This document shows, in pieces, positions 1-7,210 of a stretch of 36,017 bases of DNA. The stretch comes from Chitinophagaceae bacterium (lineage in GTDB: Bacteria > Bacteroidota > Bacteroidia > Chitinophagales > Chitinophagaceae): assembly GCA_016786745.1 (NCBI GenBank), contig JAEUVS010000048.1, positions 1-36,017 of the forward strand, read 5' to 3'. A model generated the notes under the pieces. It ran no database searches. It was not told the origin of the DNA and saw only the letters and a program-made list of their open reading frames with translations. Position 1 is the stretch's first letter. Each line of letters begins with the position of its first letter. A program made the translations under genes and the position numbers.

Positions 1-989
1 ACATTCCTTTCTTCCAGGTTACAGGTATTTTGAACGATGATGAAGTTTCAAAGGAAATCAGTGAGTGGGTAGAGGCGGCGAAAGTGCTGGGCATAATGGA
101 GCACAACCGCCTTGGCATAATGGGAAATTATTACGGTGGCATGCTCGATATTTATACCGACCTCACCCTGCAATGCATTACGTTCGGAGGGCATATTGAA
201 GTAATTGAAGTGGATGAGCTTAGTGGCATCCGGCGCAGTGTTACTCCAGGGCAGGTTGCGCAAGAACTGAAAGTTTTTGAAAACGAATTTGAAATCGGGA
301 AAGACTGTATGCCGCAGGAACTTGAACGCGCGGCCCGCACTTCTGTAGCGTTGAAGATGCTTGCCGGCAAACACGCGCTTGGGTCACTCGCATATTATCA
401 TAAGGGCACAGGCAATCCCGATAACGAAGACACAATGAGTTCTGTGATTCTTGGAAATTCGTTGCTGACCGCGAAAAATATTCCGGTAGCGGGCGAATTC
501 GAAATAAAGAACGTGCAGGCAATGAAGATAATGGACAGTTTTAATGCCGGTGGATCTTTTACCGAGTATTATGCTATGGACTACAACGATGATATTGTGA
601 TAATGGGTCACGATGGACCGGGTCATATCGGAATTGCGGAAGGAAAAACGAAGGTGAGGGCGCTGGAGGTGTACCACGGTAAAGTTGGTAACGGATTATC
701 AGTGGAGATGTCCGTTAAATGCGGACCGGTAACATTATTGTCTGTTGTTGAATCGGCTGAGAGAAAATTGATGTTGCTTGTCGCCGAAGCCGATTCGGTA
801 AAAGGACCCATTCTCGAAATAGGCAACACTAACAGCCGCTACAGGTTTAAGATTGGTGCCCGGCGTTTTGTGGAAGCCTGGAATTCGCATGGACCCGCGC
901 ATCATTGTGCGGTGGGTGTGGGTCACATTGCTTCAAAGATTCAAAAGTTCGCAAGCCTCGCCGGCATACCGGTGATAAGGGTTTGTTAA
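1..989 (+). CDS. L-arabinose isomerase-like sugar isomerase, 5' truncated
   Basis: The reading frame is open from base 3 to the stop at 989, so the gene enters from the left of the window and about 329 residues of the C-terminal part are visible. The TTG at 30 is internal, not a start. The protein resembles the L-arabinose/L-fucose isomerase family, cytoplasmic metal-dependent aldose-ketose isomerases of about 450-590 residues. Supporting features are the NYYGGMLD segment near the start of the visible part and the MGHDGPGH segment, whose histidines would fit metal or substrate binding. A C-terminal HHCAVGVGH stretch also fits the sheet-rich end of the family. The true substrate cannot be read from sequence; many Bacteroidota paralogues are only called arabinose isomerase-like. 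Its operon partners lie outside the window. The family call is fairly sure, the substrate is not. Confidence 0.8.
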   Translation, partial: IPFFQVTGILNDDEVSKEISEWVEAAKVLGIMEHNRLGIMGNYYGGMLDIYTDLTLQCITFGGHIEVIEVDELSGIRRSVTPGQVAQELKVFENEFEIGKDCMPQELERAARTSVALKMLAGKHALGSLAYYHKGTGNPDNEDTMSSVILGNSLLTAKNIPVAGEFEIKNVQAMKIMDSFNAGGSFTEYYAMDYNDDIVIMGHDGPGHIGIAEGKTKVRALEVYHGKVGNGLSVEMSVKCGPVTLLSVVESAERKLMLLVAEADSVKGPILEIGNTNSRYRFKIGARRFVEAWNSHGPAHHCAVGVGHIASKIQKFASLAGIPVIRVC

Positions 990-1002
990 ACCGTTACACT
1001 GA

Positions 1003-1200
1003 TCAAAGGCCAGTATAACGGTTAAATGTAGACGAAGCAAATTTTGCTTTCCTACGGATGTTCCAAAGATCGGTTGTGCCGAATCTTTTTTCTTTCGATT
1101 TCTTCACTTCAATCCGTGCAATGGTTTCTTTTACCTGCATAAGGTTGTCAAGAATAAAACGATCAACATGGGCACTAGCGTGCACGACATCATTTTTCAT
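1003..1200 (-). CDS. small hypothetical protein (65 aa)
   Basis: This is a 65-residue reading frame starting with ATG at 1200 and ending 14 bases after the convergent isomerase gene. The composition looks like real protein: a predicted amphipathic helix (roughly residues 10-35) rich in Val, Ile, Glu and Lys, followed by a basic segment (KSKEKRFGTTDLWNIRRKAK). No signal peptide or membrane segment is visible. The short FGTxDLWNIxRK-like motif is reminiscent of small uncharacterised Bacteroidota proteins, but that is recollection and not a search result. A Bacteroidota-type promoter can be proposed about 130 bases upstream (1335-1365). No function is assigned. It could still be a chance frame. 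Confidence 0.5.
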   Translation of the reverse strand: MKNDVVHASAHVDRFILDNLMQVKETIARIEVKKSKEKRFGTTDLWNIRRKAKFASSTFNRYTGL

Positions 1201-1334
1201 GATTGTTACTTTTTAAATTAAAATTTCCGATTGAGCTGCAGGGAGAGTATCACTTAGAATCGTTAGGAAGAAGCGTCTGTCCTGTTTGTATGTTTTTGCC
1301 AGTATTAGACTGACTGCTCAATTTTTTGACAGTG

Positions 1335-1365
1335 CAAAGGAACGAATTAAAATTGGATTTTGCAA
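1335..1365 (-). promoter_or_regulatory. candidate Bacteroidota sigma promoter for the 65-aa gene
   Basis: Read on the minus strand there is TTG at 1365-1363, a 20-base spacer, and TTCCTTTG at 1342-1335. The Bacteroidota consensus is TTG, about 19-21 bases, then TAnnTTTG, so this has one mismatch in the -7 box. It would give a leader of roughly 130 bases to the ATG at 1200. This is pattern matching only. Confidence 0.3.
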
Positions 1366-1455
1366 GTGTTACGCGTTATCATCTCTTAAGGAATTCATAA
1401 AGACATATACTTCGTTGATGTATAACAGGTAAGCATAAGTGTTTTACCTTATGAT

Positions 1456-2325
1456 CTATTGCAGTTTCACCTGTAGAATGTTGCCAGGTTGCTTTGTGCC
1501 TTCATTTGAAATAAACAGGTTGCCATCGTGGTCGAATGTAATTCCTTCAGGCTGCGCGAATTTTTTTCCTAATTCAATGAAATGTTTTGGCTTGCCCGCT
1601 TCATCCATGATAAGCAATCGCGATTGCGGGCCGTCAGTAATGAATATTTCTTTTGTTTTGGGATGAATAGTAATTGCTGAAGGCATTACCTTTTTCTTTT
1701 TTGACTGATCAAACAGCGAATGCCGGAGATCTATTTTGAAGACCGGCTCTTCAATAAAAACTTTTTTTCGCAGGTCGAATGCGTAGATACCCTTGTATCC
1801 TGGATTGTTTGGCTCTTCGTCTTTGATGGCAAGAAGCAGGCGGTTGTTCTCCCTGTCGTAACATAACCCTTCAACGTTGTGCTTTACCGTTAGTGATGTC
1901 TTGTATTCCTTCGTGTTGTCCGGGTTCTCATCCAGGGGCGTTTCAAAGAGCAAACCATCGGCTCGTACCACATAATAATGATCACCGGTAAACGCTACTC
2001 CTTCAAAGTCGCCCGTTTCTGCAAATTTTATTTTATTTTCTATTTTCTTATCAGCGGTATTGTACACGTAGATTATTCCCACTTCATCCTGCACACATGC
2101 AAATTGGTTTTCACCAATATTGCATAATGCAGAAATTTCTTTTAACTCGGCAGGCATATCCCACTTTTGAACGATAGTAACATCAGACGATGGAGTGGTG
2201 GCGGATCTGTTGCCCATTATTTTCCATGAAACAGCAATGAGAACGACCAATCCCAGTATCATGAATACGATTTTATCGAGTTTGTTGAAAAGTGTAACCT
2301 GGGGCATGCCGTTTGTCGGTTTCAT
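1456..2325 (-). CDS. SdiA-regulated (YjiK-like) beta-propeller protein, membrane anchored
   Basis: This 289-residue protein has one N-terminal membrane segment (about residues 18-38) and then an extracytoplasmic beta-propeller domain. Repeated motifs such as GDFEGVAF, HNVEGLCYD and FAQPEGITFDHDGNLFISNEG match the SdiA-regulated family (PF06977). The family is named after an E. coli gene responding to SdiA; its biochemical role is poorly known, with NHL/SMP-30-like propellers as distant relatives. The ATG at 2325 keeps the anchor; an ATG at 2307 is a weaker alternative that also keeps it. The gene lies 60 bases downstream of the sialidase-like gene on the same strand, so the two may be co-transcribed. 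No catalytic residues can be named with confidence. Confidence 0.82.
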   Translation of the reverse strand: MKPTNGMPQVTLFNKLDKIVFMILGLVVLIAVSWKIMGNRSATTPSSDVTIVQKWDMPAELKEISALCNIGENQFACVQDEVGIIYVYNTADKKIENKIKFAETGDFEGVAFTGDHYYVVRADGLLFETPLDENPDNTKEYKTSLTVKHNVEGLCYDRENNRLLLAIKDEEPNNPGYKGIYAFDLRKKVFIEEPVFKIDLRHSLFDQSKKKKVMPSAITIHPKTKEIFITDGPQSRLLIMDEAGKPKHFIELGKKFAQPEGITFDHDGNLFISNEGTKQPGNILQVKLQ

Positions 2326-2385
2326 CTTCGTCTGTTTTATTATTCGTTACTTGGTTTTACAGCGTGCAGGTTCAAAATTACTTTT

Positions 2386-3417
2386 CTATCGTCTTTCCAA
2401 AACCACATGTTTAATATTTCTTCTATCGTATGTATATGTAATGTGTATTTTGTTGTCGCTCGTTTGAATCACTGCGGGATAGCTGAATTCTCCACGATTT
2501 TCATCCTCGAGAATACCAACATCTTTCCACGCTTTACCATCGGTAGAAAATGCCACGCGCAACTTCGACCGCCCGTTGTACCATTCTTTTCCCGGTACAT
2601 CGGGATTGTACACAATAAGCTGGCCGCCGTTATTTAGCGATGCGGCATCAACCCCCGAATTCGGGTTAACTAATGTTGTGGGCGACAAACGACTCCATGT
2701 CTTTCCTTCATCAGCCGACCATGATTGCATTACATATCCCTGTTTGCTCCGGCAAAGCGCCTGCATCCTTCCATCATCATATTTAAGAATGCTCGGCTGA
2801 ATCACATCAAAAGAACCTGCCGTATCAACAGGAATAAAATTCCACGTTTTTCCGTCGTCGGTCGAACGTTCGATGTGTGCCCGCCACCTGTTTTCTGTTT
2901 CGGTGCTGGAAGGCGCCAGGATCGTTCCATCGTCAAGCTGCAGGGGTTTGTTCCTGATCGGTCCCAAAATTCCATCCGGCAAACGCTGTGGAGCAGACCA
3001 GCTGTTACCATTATCGCCTGATGAAATTATCATGCCCCACCATTCACGCGGATTTGGACCGACTTTATAGAACAAATGCAAAATCCCGTGCCTATCCCTG
3101 AACAGAACGGGGTTCCACGTGGGATAACGAAGTGAATCATTCATTTTACCATTTGCAACTGCTACCGGTTTGCTCCAGCTACCCGACGTTAAACGGCTTA
3201 TCCATATTTCCACATCGGGGTTGCCCTCGTTCGACCCTCCAAACCATGCCGCCATTAATTGTCCGCCCGGTAGTTCCACAATTGTCGAGGCGTGACAGGC
3301 TTCAAAAGAGGGATTCGAAACTATCAGTTCCCGCGTTGTCTGCCTCCACGTTGTTTGTGCACAAACAGGAACAACAAAACACAAAACAAGGCACATGCAA
3401 ATGCCGGTCCCTTTCAT
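2386..3417 (-). CDS. secreted sialidase-like BNR/Asp-box protein
   Basis: The preferred start is the ATG at 3417, which gives 343 residues beginning with a clean signal peptide (MKGTGICMCLVLCFVVPVCA, then Q). The upstream ATG at 3450 would put eleven polar residues before it. An AAGGAAAA stretch lies just upstream of 3417. The mature protein is a six-bladed propeller of the BNR/sialidase superfamily. Three classical Asp boxes (SxDxGxxW) lie at residues 144-151, 196-203 and 245-252 of the longer frame, with a shortened one at 302-308. Family members include exo-alpha-sialidases and other exo-glycosidases that release sugars from host or environmental glycans in the periplasm or outside. The RIP/arginine-triad signature of true sialidases was not clear, so substrate is open. 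The gene is followed by the SdiA-regulated gene. Confidence 0.8.
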   Translation of the reverse strand: MKGTGICMCLVLCFVVPVCAQTTWRQTTRELIVSNPSFEACHASTIVELPGGQLMAAWFGGSNEGNPDVEIWISRLTSGSWSKPVAVANGKMNDSLRYPTWNPVLFRDRHGILHLFYKVGPNPREWWGMIISSGDNGNSWSAPQRLPDGILGPIRNKPLQLDDGTILAPSSTETENRWRAHIERSTDDGKTWNFIPVDTAGSFDVIQPSILKYDDGRMQALCRSKQGYVMQSWSADEGKTWSRLSPTTLVNPNSGVDAASLNNGGQLIVYNPDVPGKEWYNGRSKLRVAFSTDGKAWKDVGILEDENRGEFSYPAVIQTSDNKIHITYTYDRRNIKHVVLERR

Positions 3418-3443
3418 GCTAATGTTTTCCTTAAATGTATGAA

Positions 3444-3474
3444 AATGCAAAATACCCGGCAGAAGCCGGGTATT
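3444..3474 (-). terminator. rho-independent terminator after the methyltransferase gene
   Basis: There is a perfect inverted repeat with arms AATACCCGGC (3451-3460) and GCCGGGTATT (3465-3474) around an AGAA loop. On the minus strand the hairpin runs into TTTTGCATTTT. It begins 24 bases beyond the stop of the methyltransferase gene (3499) and separates that gene from the sialidase-like gene, whose start is at 3417. Confidence 0.75.
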
Positions 3475-3498
3475 GGTGGGAGAATCAGAGTGCCCGTT

Positions 3499-4281
3499 TT
3501 ATTTTCGGGCGATGAATAAAAGAAACTGGTTCAACTGAAAATAAAAGTTGTCAACTGCATGATAGGGCTCCATCGCTGCCGCAATAGTATCTTCAACTAC
3601 CGGCTTACTCGCGTGGTTAAGCGCATTGGCTGCCGGACCCGTACCCATAAAGCTTCTTACTGCTTCGGAAAGGTTTGGATAAATGAACTGGCAGGCCACG
3701 GTATTCCTACTCTCGAGGTGCAGTCCGAGGTTTTTCAAAATCGATTCCACTTTTCCATCTTCAGATAAAGCGAACGGACCGGGTGTACCGGGCGGAGGAG
3801 GTGGTACCAGGCTGCTGATGGCCTTAAGCACGTTTGTTGCATCACTCATCTCGGGTTTGTCCCAGATAGCAATTAGCAGCTTGCCCCCGGGTCTGAGTGT
3901 TCTCTTCGCCTCGGCCAGTGCGTTTTCAAAACTACCGGCGTATTGAAACGAATTGAATCCGGCTACCACATCAAACGAATTATCTCCGAAGGGCAGCGAC
4001 TCGAGGTCCTCCTCGAGGAATGTATTAGTAGGGTTTCTTTTTCTTGCGATGTCAAGTAATGCGGGAGCTGCATCAACGCCTATAACACGCGCACCGGTTT
4101 TAATGGCGAGCGAAGAAAACATGCCTGCACCACAGCCTGCATCAAGCACGTCGTCATCCGCACTTAATTCGAGTTCCTGGAGCGCTTTCCTGTATAATGG
4201 TAAAAAGTATGGTTCAAAGTTGCGGGACCAATATTGTGGCTGAATACTCCACAGTTTTCCCTGGATAGCTTTTGTGCTCAT
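3499..4281 (-). CDS. class I SAM-dependent methyltransferase
   Basis: This 260-residue cytoplasmic protein has a Rossmann-type methyltransferase fold. Motif I is VLDAGCGAG (about residues 45-53), the acidic ribose-binding position follows in VIGVDAAP, and motifs for strand 4 (FDVVAGFNSFQY) and post-strand-4 (LRPGGKLLIAIWD) are in order. It belongs to the broad Methyltransf_11/25 group of small-molecule methyltransferases. A proline run (VPPPPPGTPGP) in the cap region is typical of a subset of these enzymes. The acceptor substrate cannot be read from sequence. It lies 88 bases downstream of the AraC regulator on the same strand, so the regulator may control it, and it ends at a strong terminator. 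Confidence 0.87.
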   Translation of the reverse strand: MSTKAIQGKLWSIQPQYWSRNFEPYFLPLYRKALQELELSADDDVLDAGCGAGMFSSLAIKTGARVIGVDAAPALLDIARKRNPTNTFLEEDLESLPFGDNSFDVVAGFNSFQYAGSFENALAEAKRTLRPGGKLLIAIWDKPEMSDATNVLKAISSLVPPPPPGTPGPFALSEDGKVESILKNLGLHLESRNTVACQFIYPNLSEAVRSFMGTGPAANALNHASKPVVEDTIAAAMEPYHAVDNFYFQLNQFLLFIARK

Positions 4282-4369
4282 GATTTTTTATTTAGATTGT
4301 TTCACACAAAGCTATGGCGCCACACGGGGTAGCACGTTCCTTTAAAGCTCATAAATCTGACTGTAAAGC

Positions 4370-5236
4370 TCAGCTCAAAACTTTTTGCCTGATGGCGGCC
4401 GGTGATATGCCGAAACGATCGCGGAAAGAGCGGCTGAAATGTGAAGGACTTTCAAATCCGCTTTCAAAAGCCACGTCAGAAACGCTTTTGCCCATTGTTC
4501 TGAGTAAATGCATTCCGTACTCGAGCCGCCTTGCAAGCAGCCATTTTCCGGGCGAAGTGTTATAGATTTTAACAAAGTCTCTCTTGAACGCCGATACGCT
4601 GCGGCAACTCAGCTTTGCGTAATCTTCAAGTTTGAGGTTAAAGGAGAAATTCTCGTCCATTATTCGCTGCAATGAAACATTTTGCGGTTCCTGTAATAAT
4701 AAGCTGAAATATGATAACAGTTCTTTATTTTCAGGATTGTCGGCAATTGAGAGAATAAGTTCTTTGAATTTCAGCTGGAGCAGTGATTGGTCAGGATTGT
4801 GCCCCTGTTCGAAATAAGGCATCATCGATTGAAAGAACGCCTGCGTTGCGGGAGAATGGTTAACGGGAATTACCGATTGATGATTCTGCCGGGGGTTGCC
4901 GATTGGATTCGTTTTTGATTTGAGCACATCAACAATAAAATCGTCGGGAATGAAAAATAAAATCAGGCAGAACTTTGCGTCGAAAAACTGTTCAATTATG
5001 CATGCACCTTTCCTGATAAAAACACACTGCGGCGGCTGAAGATCGTATGATCCATTGGGCGTATGCCAAATCTTGCGACCCTGGATAACATACACAATGT
5101 AATTATGATGGCTCCAGGTGTCCTGGAATTTATTTTCGAGCGGACAATTAAAAATGGTGATTAGCGACTCGCCGCACGACAGTTGGCGAAATTGAACGGC
5201 GTCGCCGCCTGATATCCTGGTAAAGAGGTTGTACAT
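4370..5236 (-). CDS. AraC-family transcriptional regulator
   Basis: The preferred start is the ATG at 5236 (288 residues); the TTG at 5254 would add six residues. The N-terminal part (to about residue 110) has the pattern of a cupin-type sensing domain similar to the ExsA-like group (WSHHNYIVYVIQG, then PPQCVFIRKGA). The C-terminal 95 residues hold the double helix-turn-helix of the AraC family: a first HTH near LKLEDYAKLSCRSVSAFKRDF and the hallmark second HTH VSDVAFESGFESPSHFSRSFRDRFGISPAAIR (about 258-289 in the longer frame). It is a cytoplasmic DNA-binding activator or repressor of unknown ligand. It lies upstream of the methyltransferase gene on the same strand and is divergent from the FG-GAP gene at 5338. 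A TATATTTG sequence at 5259-5252 (minus) could be its -7 box, but no -33 box is visible. Confidence 0.9.
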   Translation of the reverse strand: MYNLFTRISGGDAVQFRQLSCGESLITIFNCPLENKFQDTWSHHNYIVYVIQGRKIWHTPNGSYDLQPPQCVFIRKGACIIEQFFDAKFCLILFFIPDDFIVDVLKSKTNPIGNPRQNHQSVIPVNHSPATQAFFQSMMPYFEQGHNPDQSLLQLKFKELILSIADNPENKELLSYFSLLLQEPQNVSLQRIMDENFSFNLKLEDYAKLSCRSVSAFKRDFVKIYNTSPGKWLLARRLEYGMHLLRTMGKSVSDVAFESGFESPSHFSRSFRDRFGISPAAIRQKVLS

Positions 5237-5337
5237 ATACAGCTTGGATAACAAATATACCTATTTAGAAGCGCCGCAGGTGACCGTTAAATCACCTTCT
5301 GGCTTATATTTTATATTAACTTTAACTTGACGTTATT

Positions 5338-6507
5338 ATGAGAGTATCCTGCTTTCTACCCGTTCTTGTCTTTTTGTGTTTAACTACTGCATGCTTTGCG
5401 CAACAGCAAGCTGGTTCGTCGTCCATTCGATTTAAAAAACAAACGATCGCCACCGGTTACATTTCGGAAGGTGTTGCCGTAACTGATGTTGATAAAGATG
5501 GTAAACCTGATGTGCTCGCGGGATCGTTTTGGTGGAAGGCGCCAGGCTGGAAAAAATTCGAAATCACCACACCTTATATTCATCCTTCGATCGACGGTTA
5601 TGGTAACTCCTTTCTCAATTTCGCTTACGATGTAAACAACGACGGGTGGGATGATCTGATCAAGATCGGGCACCCCGGAGAAGCCACTCACTGGTACGAG
5701 AATCCGCAAAAGAAGCCGGGGCATTGGAAGGAACGGCTTGTTCATCCGGCCCTGGGAAATGAATCGCCGACGTTTGTAGATGTTGATGGCGATGGCCGGC
5801 AGGATATTATATGTAACGATGCCGCGAATAAAAAAGTAATATGGCTAAGCGCTCCCTCTGGTCCGAATGACACTGCCTGGAAAACCTACGTTATCAGCGA
5901 TGATTCAACGAGGGCCACGCACCGGTACACACACGGACTCGGTTTTGGTGATATAAACGGCGACGGCCGAAAAGATGTATTGATTGTGGAAGGATGGTGG
6001 GAAGGTCCTGCCGACCCTCACCAGGAAATTTGGACATTTCATCCGGCAGATTTCGGCCAGGGTTGCTCCCAGATGTATGTGGCTGATGTTGACCTCGACG
6101 GTGATAGTGATGTAATCTCCGCGTCGGCGCATGAGTACGGAATATGGTGGCACGAACAAAAACGTAATGGCAATGAGACTACCTGGGAGACTCACGAAAT
6201 TTTTAAAGAATTCTCACAGTCGCACGCATTGGCATTTGAAGACATTAATGGCGACAATTATCCTGACCTGGTAACAGGTAAACGTTTCTGGGCGCATAAT
6301 GGACATGATCCGGGAGAAAGAGAACCGGCGGTGGTGTATTGGTTTGAATTTGTTCCCGGCAAAACACCGAAATGGACGCCTCACCTGGTTGATGACAATT
6401 CAGGGGTGGGATTGAATATCGCGATTACCGATATTAACAAAGATGGCAGGAAGGATATTGTGACAAGCAATAAAAAGGGAGTGTTTGTTTTCGTGCAAAC
6501 GAAATGA
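5338..6507 (+). CDS. secreted FG-GAP/VCBS seven-repeat propeller protein
   Basis: This is a 389-residue exported protein with a signal peptide (residues 1-21, ending CFA before QQQ). Seven calcium-loop motifs of the DxDxDGxxD type are visible at residues 50-58, 98-106, 148-156, 205-213, 250-258, 302-310 and 365-373. They fit a seven-bladed FG-GAP/VCBS beta-propeller of the integrin-alpha type. Conserved aromatic pairs (FWW, EGWWEG, GIWWHE, KRFWAH) sit after each loop. Such proteins are abundant outside Bacteroidota cells, often near polysaccharide or sulfatase genes, and are thought to bind ligands or partner proteins; enzymatic activity is not established. No T9SS C-terminal domain or lipobox is seen. 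It is divergent from the AraC gene and convergent with the DUF4142-like gene. Confidence 0.87.
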   Translation: MRVSCFLPVLVFLCLTTACFAQQQAGSSSIRFKKQTIATGYISEGVAVTDVDKDGKPDVLAGSFWWKAPGWKKFEITTPYIHPSIDGYGNSFLNFAYDVNNDGWDDLIKIGHPGEATHWYENPQKKPGHWKERLVHPALGNESPTFVDVDGDGRQDIICNDAANKKVIWLSAPSGPNDTAWKTYVISDDSTRATHRYTHGLGFGDINGDGRKDVLIVEGWWEGPADPHQEIWTFHPADFGQGCSQMYVADVDLDGDSDVISASAHEYGIWWHEQKRNGNETTWETHEIFKEFSQSHALAFEDINGDNYPDLVTGKRFWAHNGHDPGEREPAVVYWFEFVPGKTPKWTPHLVDDNSGVGLNIAITDINKDGRKDIVTSNKKGVFVFVQTK

Positions 6508-6525
6508 TCGGACAGGCGCTAACGG

Positions 6526-7149
6526 CTACTTGCTTTTTGATTTCAATTTGAGCTGTCTCGCGGCCTCGCGCTTTTCCTGCTGGTCCTGCCTGATAAGCTG
6601 TTTGTAGAGTGAATTGAGTTTAGCGATGTGCCGGCGTATTGGCGACATGGCCTCTGTTATGGCTGTTTTAAGCCGCGAATCCGTTACATATTCCTTCTGC
6701 TCTGTAAGACCTGCTAACTTAGCCTGCTGCATGCGGAGCAGGCTGCCAGTCCATAATGTATCGAAATTAAATCCACGCGCCGATGAGAGTTTATCGTGTA
6801 GTGAGGCTGCGTCTTCGAAGGTGCCTTTAAGCGATTCTGGTTTGTTGGCTGCATTACCTGCTCCGGCAACACTCAGTTCTTCCATCGAATAAAGTATCTC
6901 CGTAAAATCTGTGAGTATCTCGCCGGCGAGTTCTTTCGTGTCAGCGTTGCTGCTCCGTTCCACACCCATCCTCGAAAAATACATTATGTCGCGGCTGTCG
7001 GCTATATTGGAGTTAGTGGAGGCTGCATCGTATTGCGCGGCGGATTTGGAGGACGAACGCGGATCGCCTGCCTGCGCCACAGATGAAAGTGATGCGGCCA
7101 AAAACGCGCAGATAAATAGACAGATAAATAGACAGCCGGAGATTTTCAT
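6526..7149 (-). CDS. exported DUF4142-like helical protein
   Basis: This 207-residue protein starts with a signal peptide (residues 1-28, MKISG to AQA) and continues as almost entirely alpha-helical sequence. The layout, with a first helix pair around FSRMGVERSSNADTKELAGE and a second around FDTLWTGSLLRMQQAKLAGL, resembles the ferritin-like DUF4142 domain (PF13628), but the usual histidine in the first motif (VKxFAxxMVxDH) is not conserved, so it is a divergent member. The C-terminus is strongly basic and polar (QLKLKSKSK). Function of DUF4142 is unknown; it is frequent in stress-related exported proteins. The gene lies 61 bases downstream of the ASPIC/FG-GAP gene on the same strand. Its signal peptide contains a CLFI tandem duplication (see repeat). 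Confidence 0.65.
   Translation of the reverse strand: MKISGCLFICLFICAFLAASLSSVAQAGDPRSSSKSAAQYDAASTNSNIADSRDIMYFSRMGVERSSNADTKELAGEILTDFTEILYSMEELSVAGAGNAANKPESLKGTFEDAASLHDKLSSARGFNFDTLWTGSLLRMQQAKLAGLTEQKEYVTDSRLKTAITEAMSPIRRHIAKLNSLYKQLIRQDQQEKREAARQLKLKSKSK
7111..7134. repeat. 12-bp tandem duplication inside the signal peptide
   Basis: Two exact adjacent copies of GATAAATAGACA (7111-7122 and 7123-7134). On the coding (minus) strand they encode CLFI twice, at residues 6-13 of the DUF4142-like protein, and lengthen the hydrophobic core of its signal peptide by four residues. Confidence 0.85.
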
Positions 7150-7160
7150 GAGTTTTACGA

Positions 7161-7180
7161 TTAACGTTATAAGACGTTAA
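7161..7180. repeat. short inverted repeat upstream of DUF4142-like gene
   Basis: Arms TTAACGT (7161-7167) and ACGTTAA (7174-7180) are perfectly complementary around TATAAG. The repeat sits 11 bases upstream of the minus-strand ATG at 7149. It might be an operator or leader hairpin, or be chance in AT-rich DNA. Confidence 0.3.
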
Positions 7181-7210
7181 AAAAGTGTGCCGGGTTGCTG
7201 CGGGAGTTTC

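Noticed and set aside
5380..5745. 121-residue minus-strand open frame inside the FG-GAP gene
   Set aside because: It is antisense to a gene with seven clear calcium loops and a signal peptide, and its own product has no recognisable features.
5487..6456. Repeated GATGTTGATxxxGATGG-like DNA in the FG-GAP gene as a tandem repeat
   Set aside because: The similarity comes from the conserved calcium-loop codons; copies are irregularly spaced and diverged.
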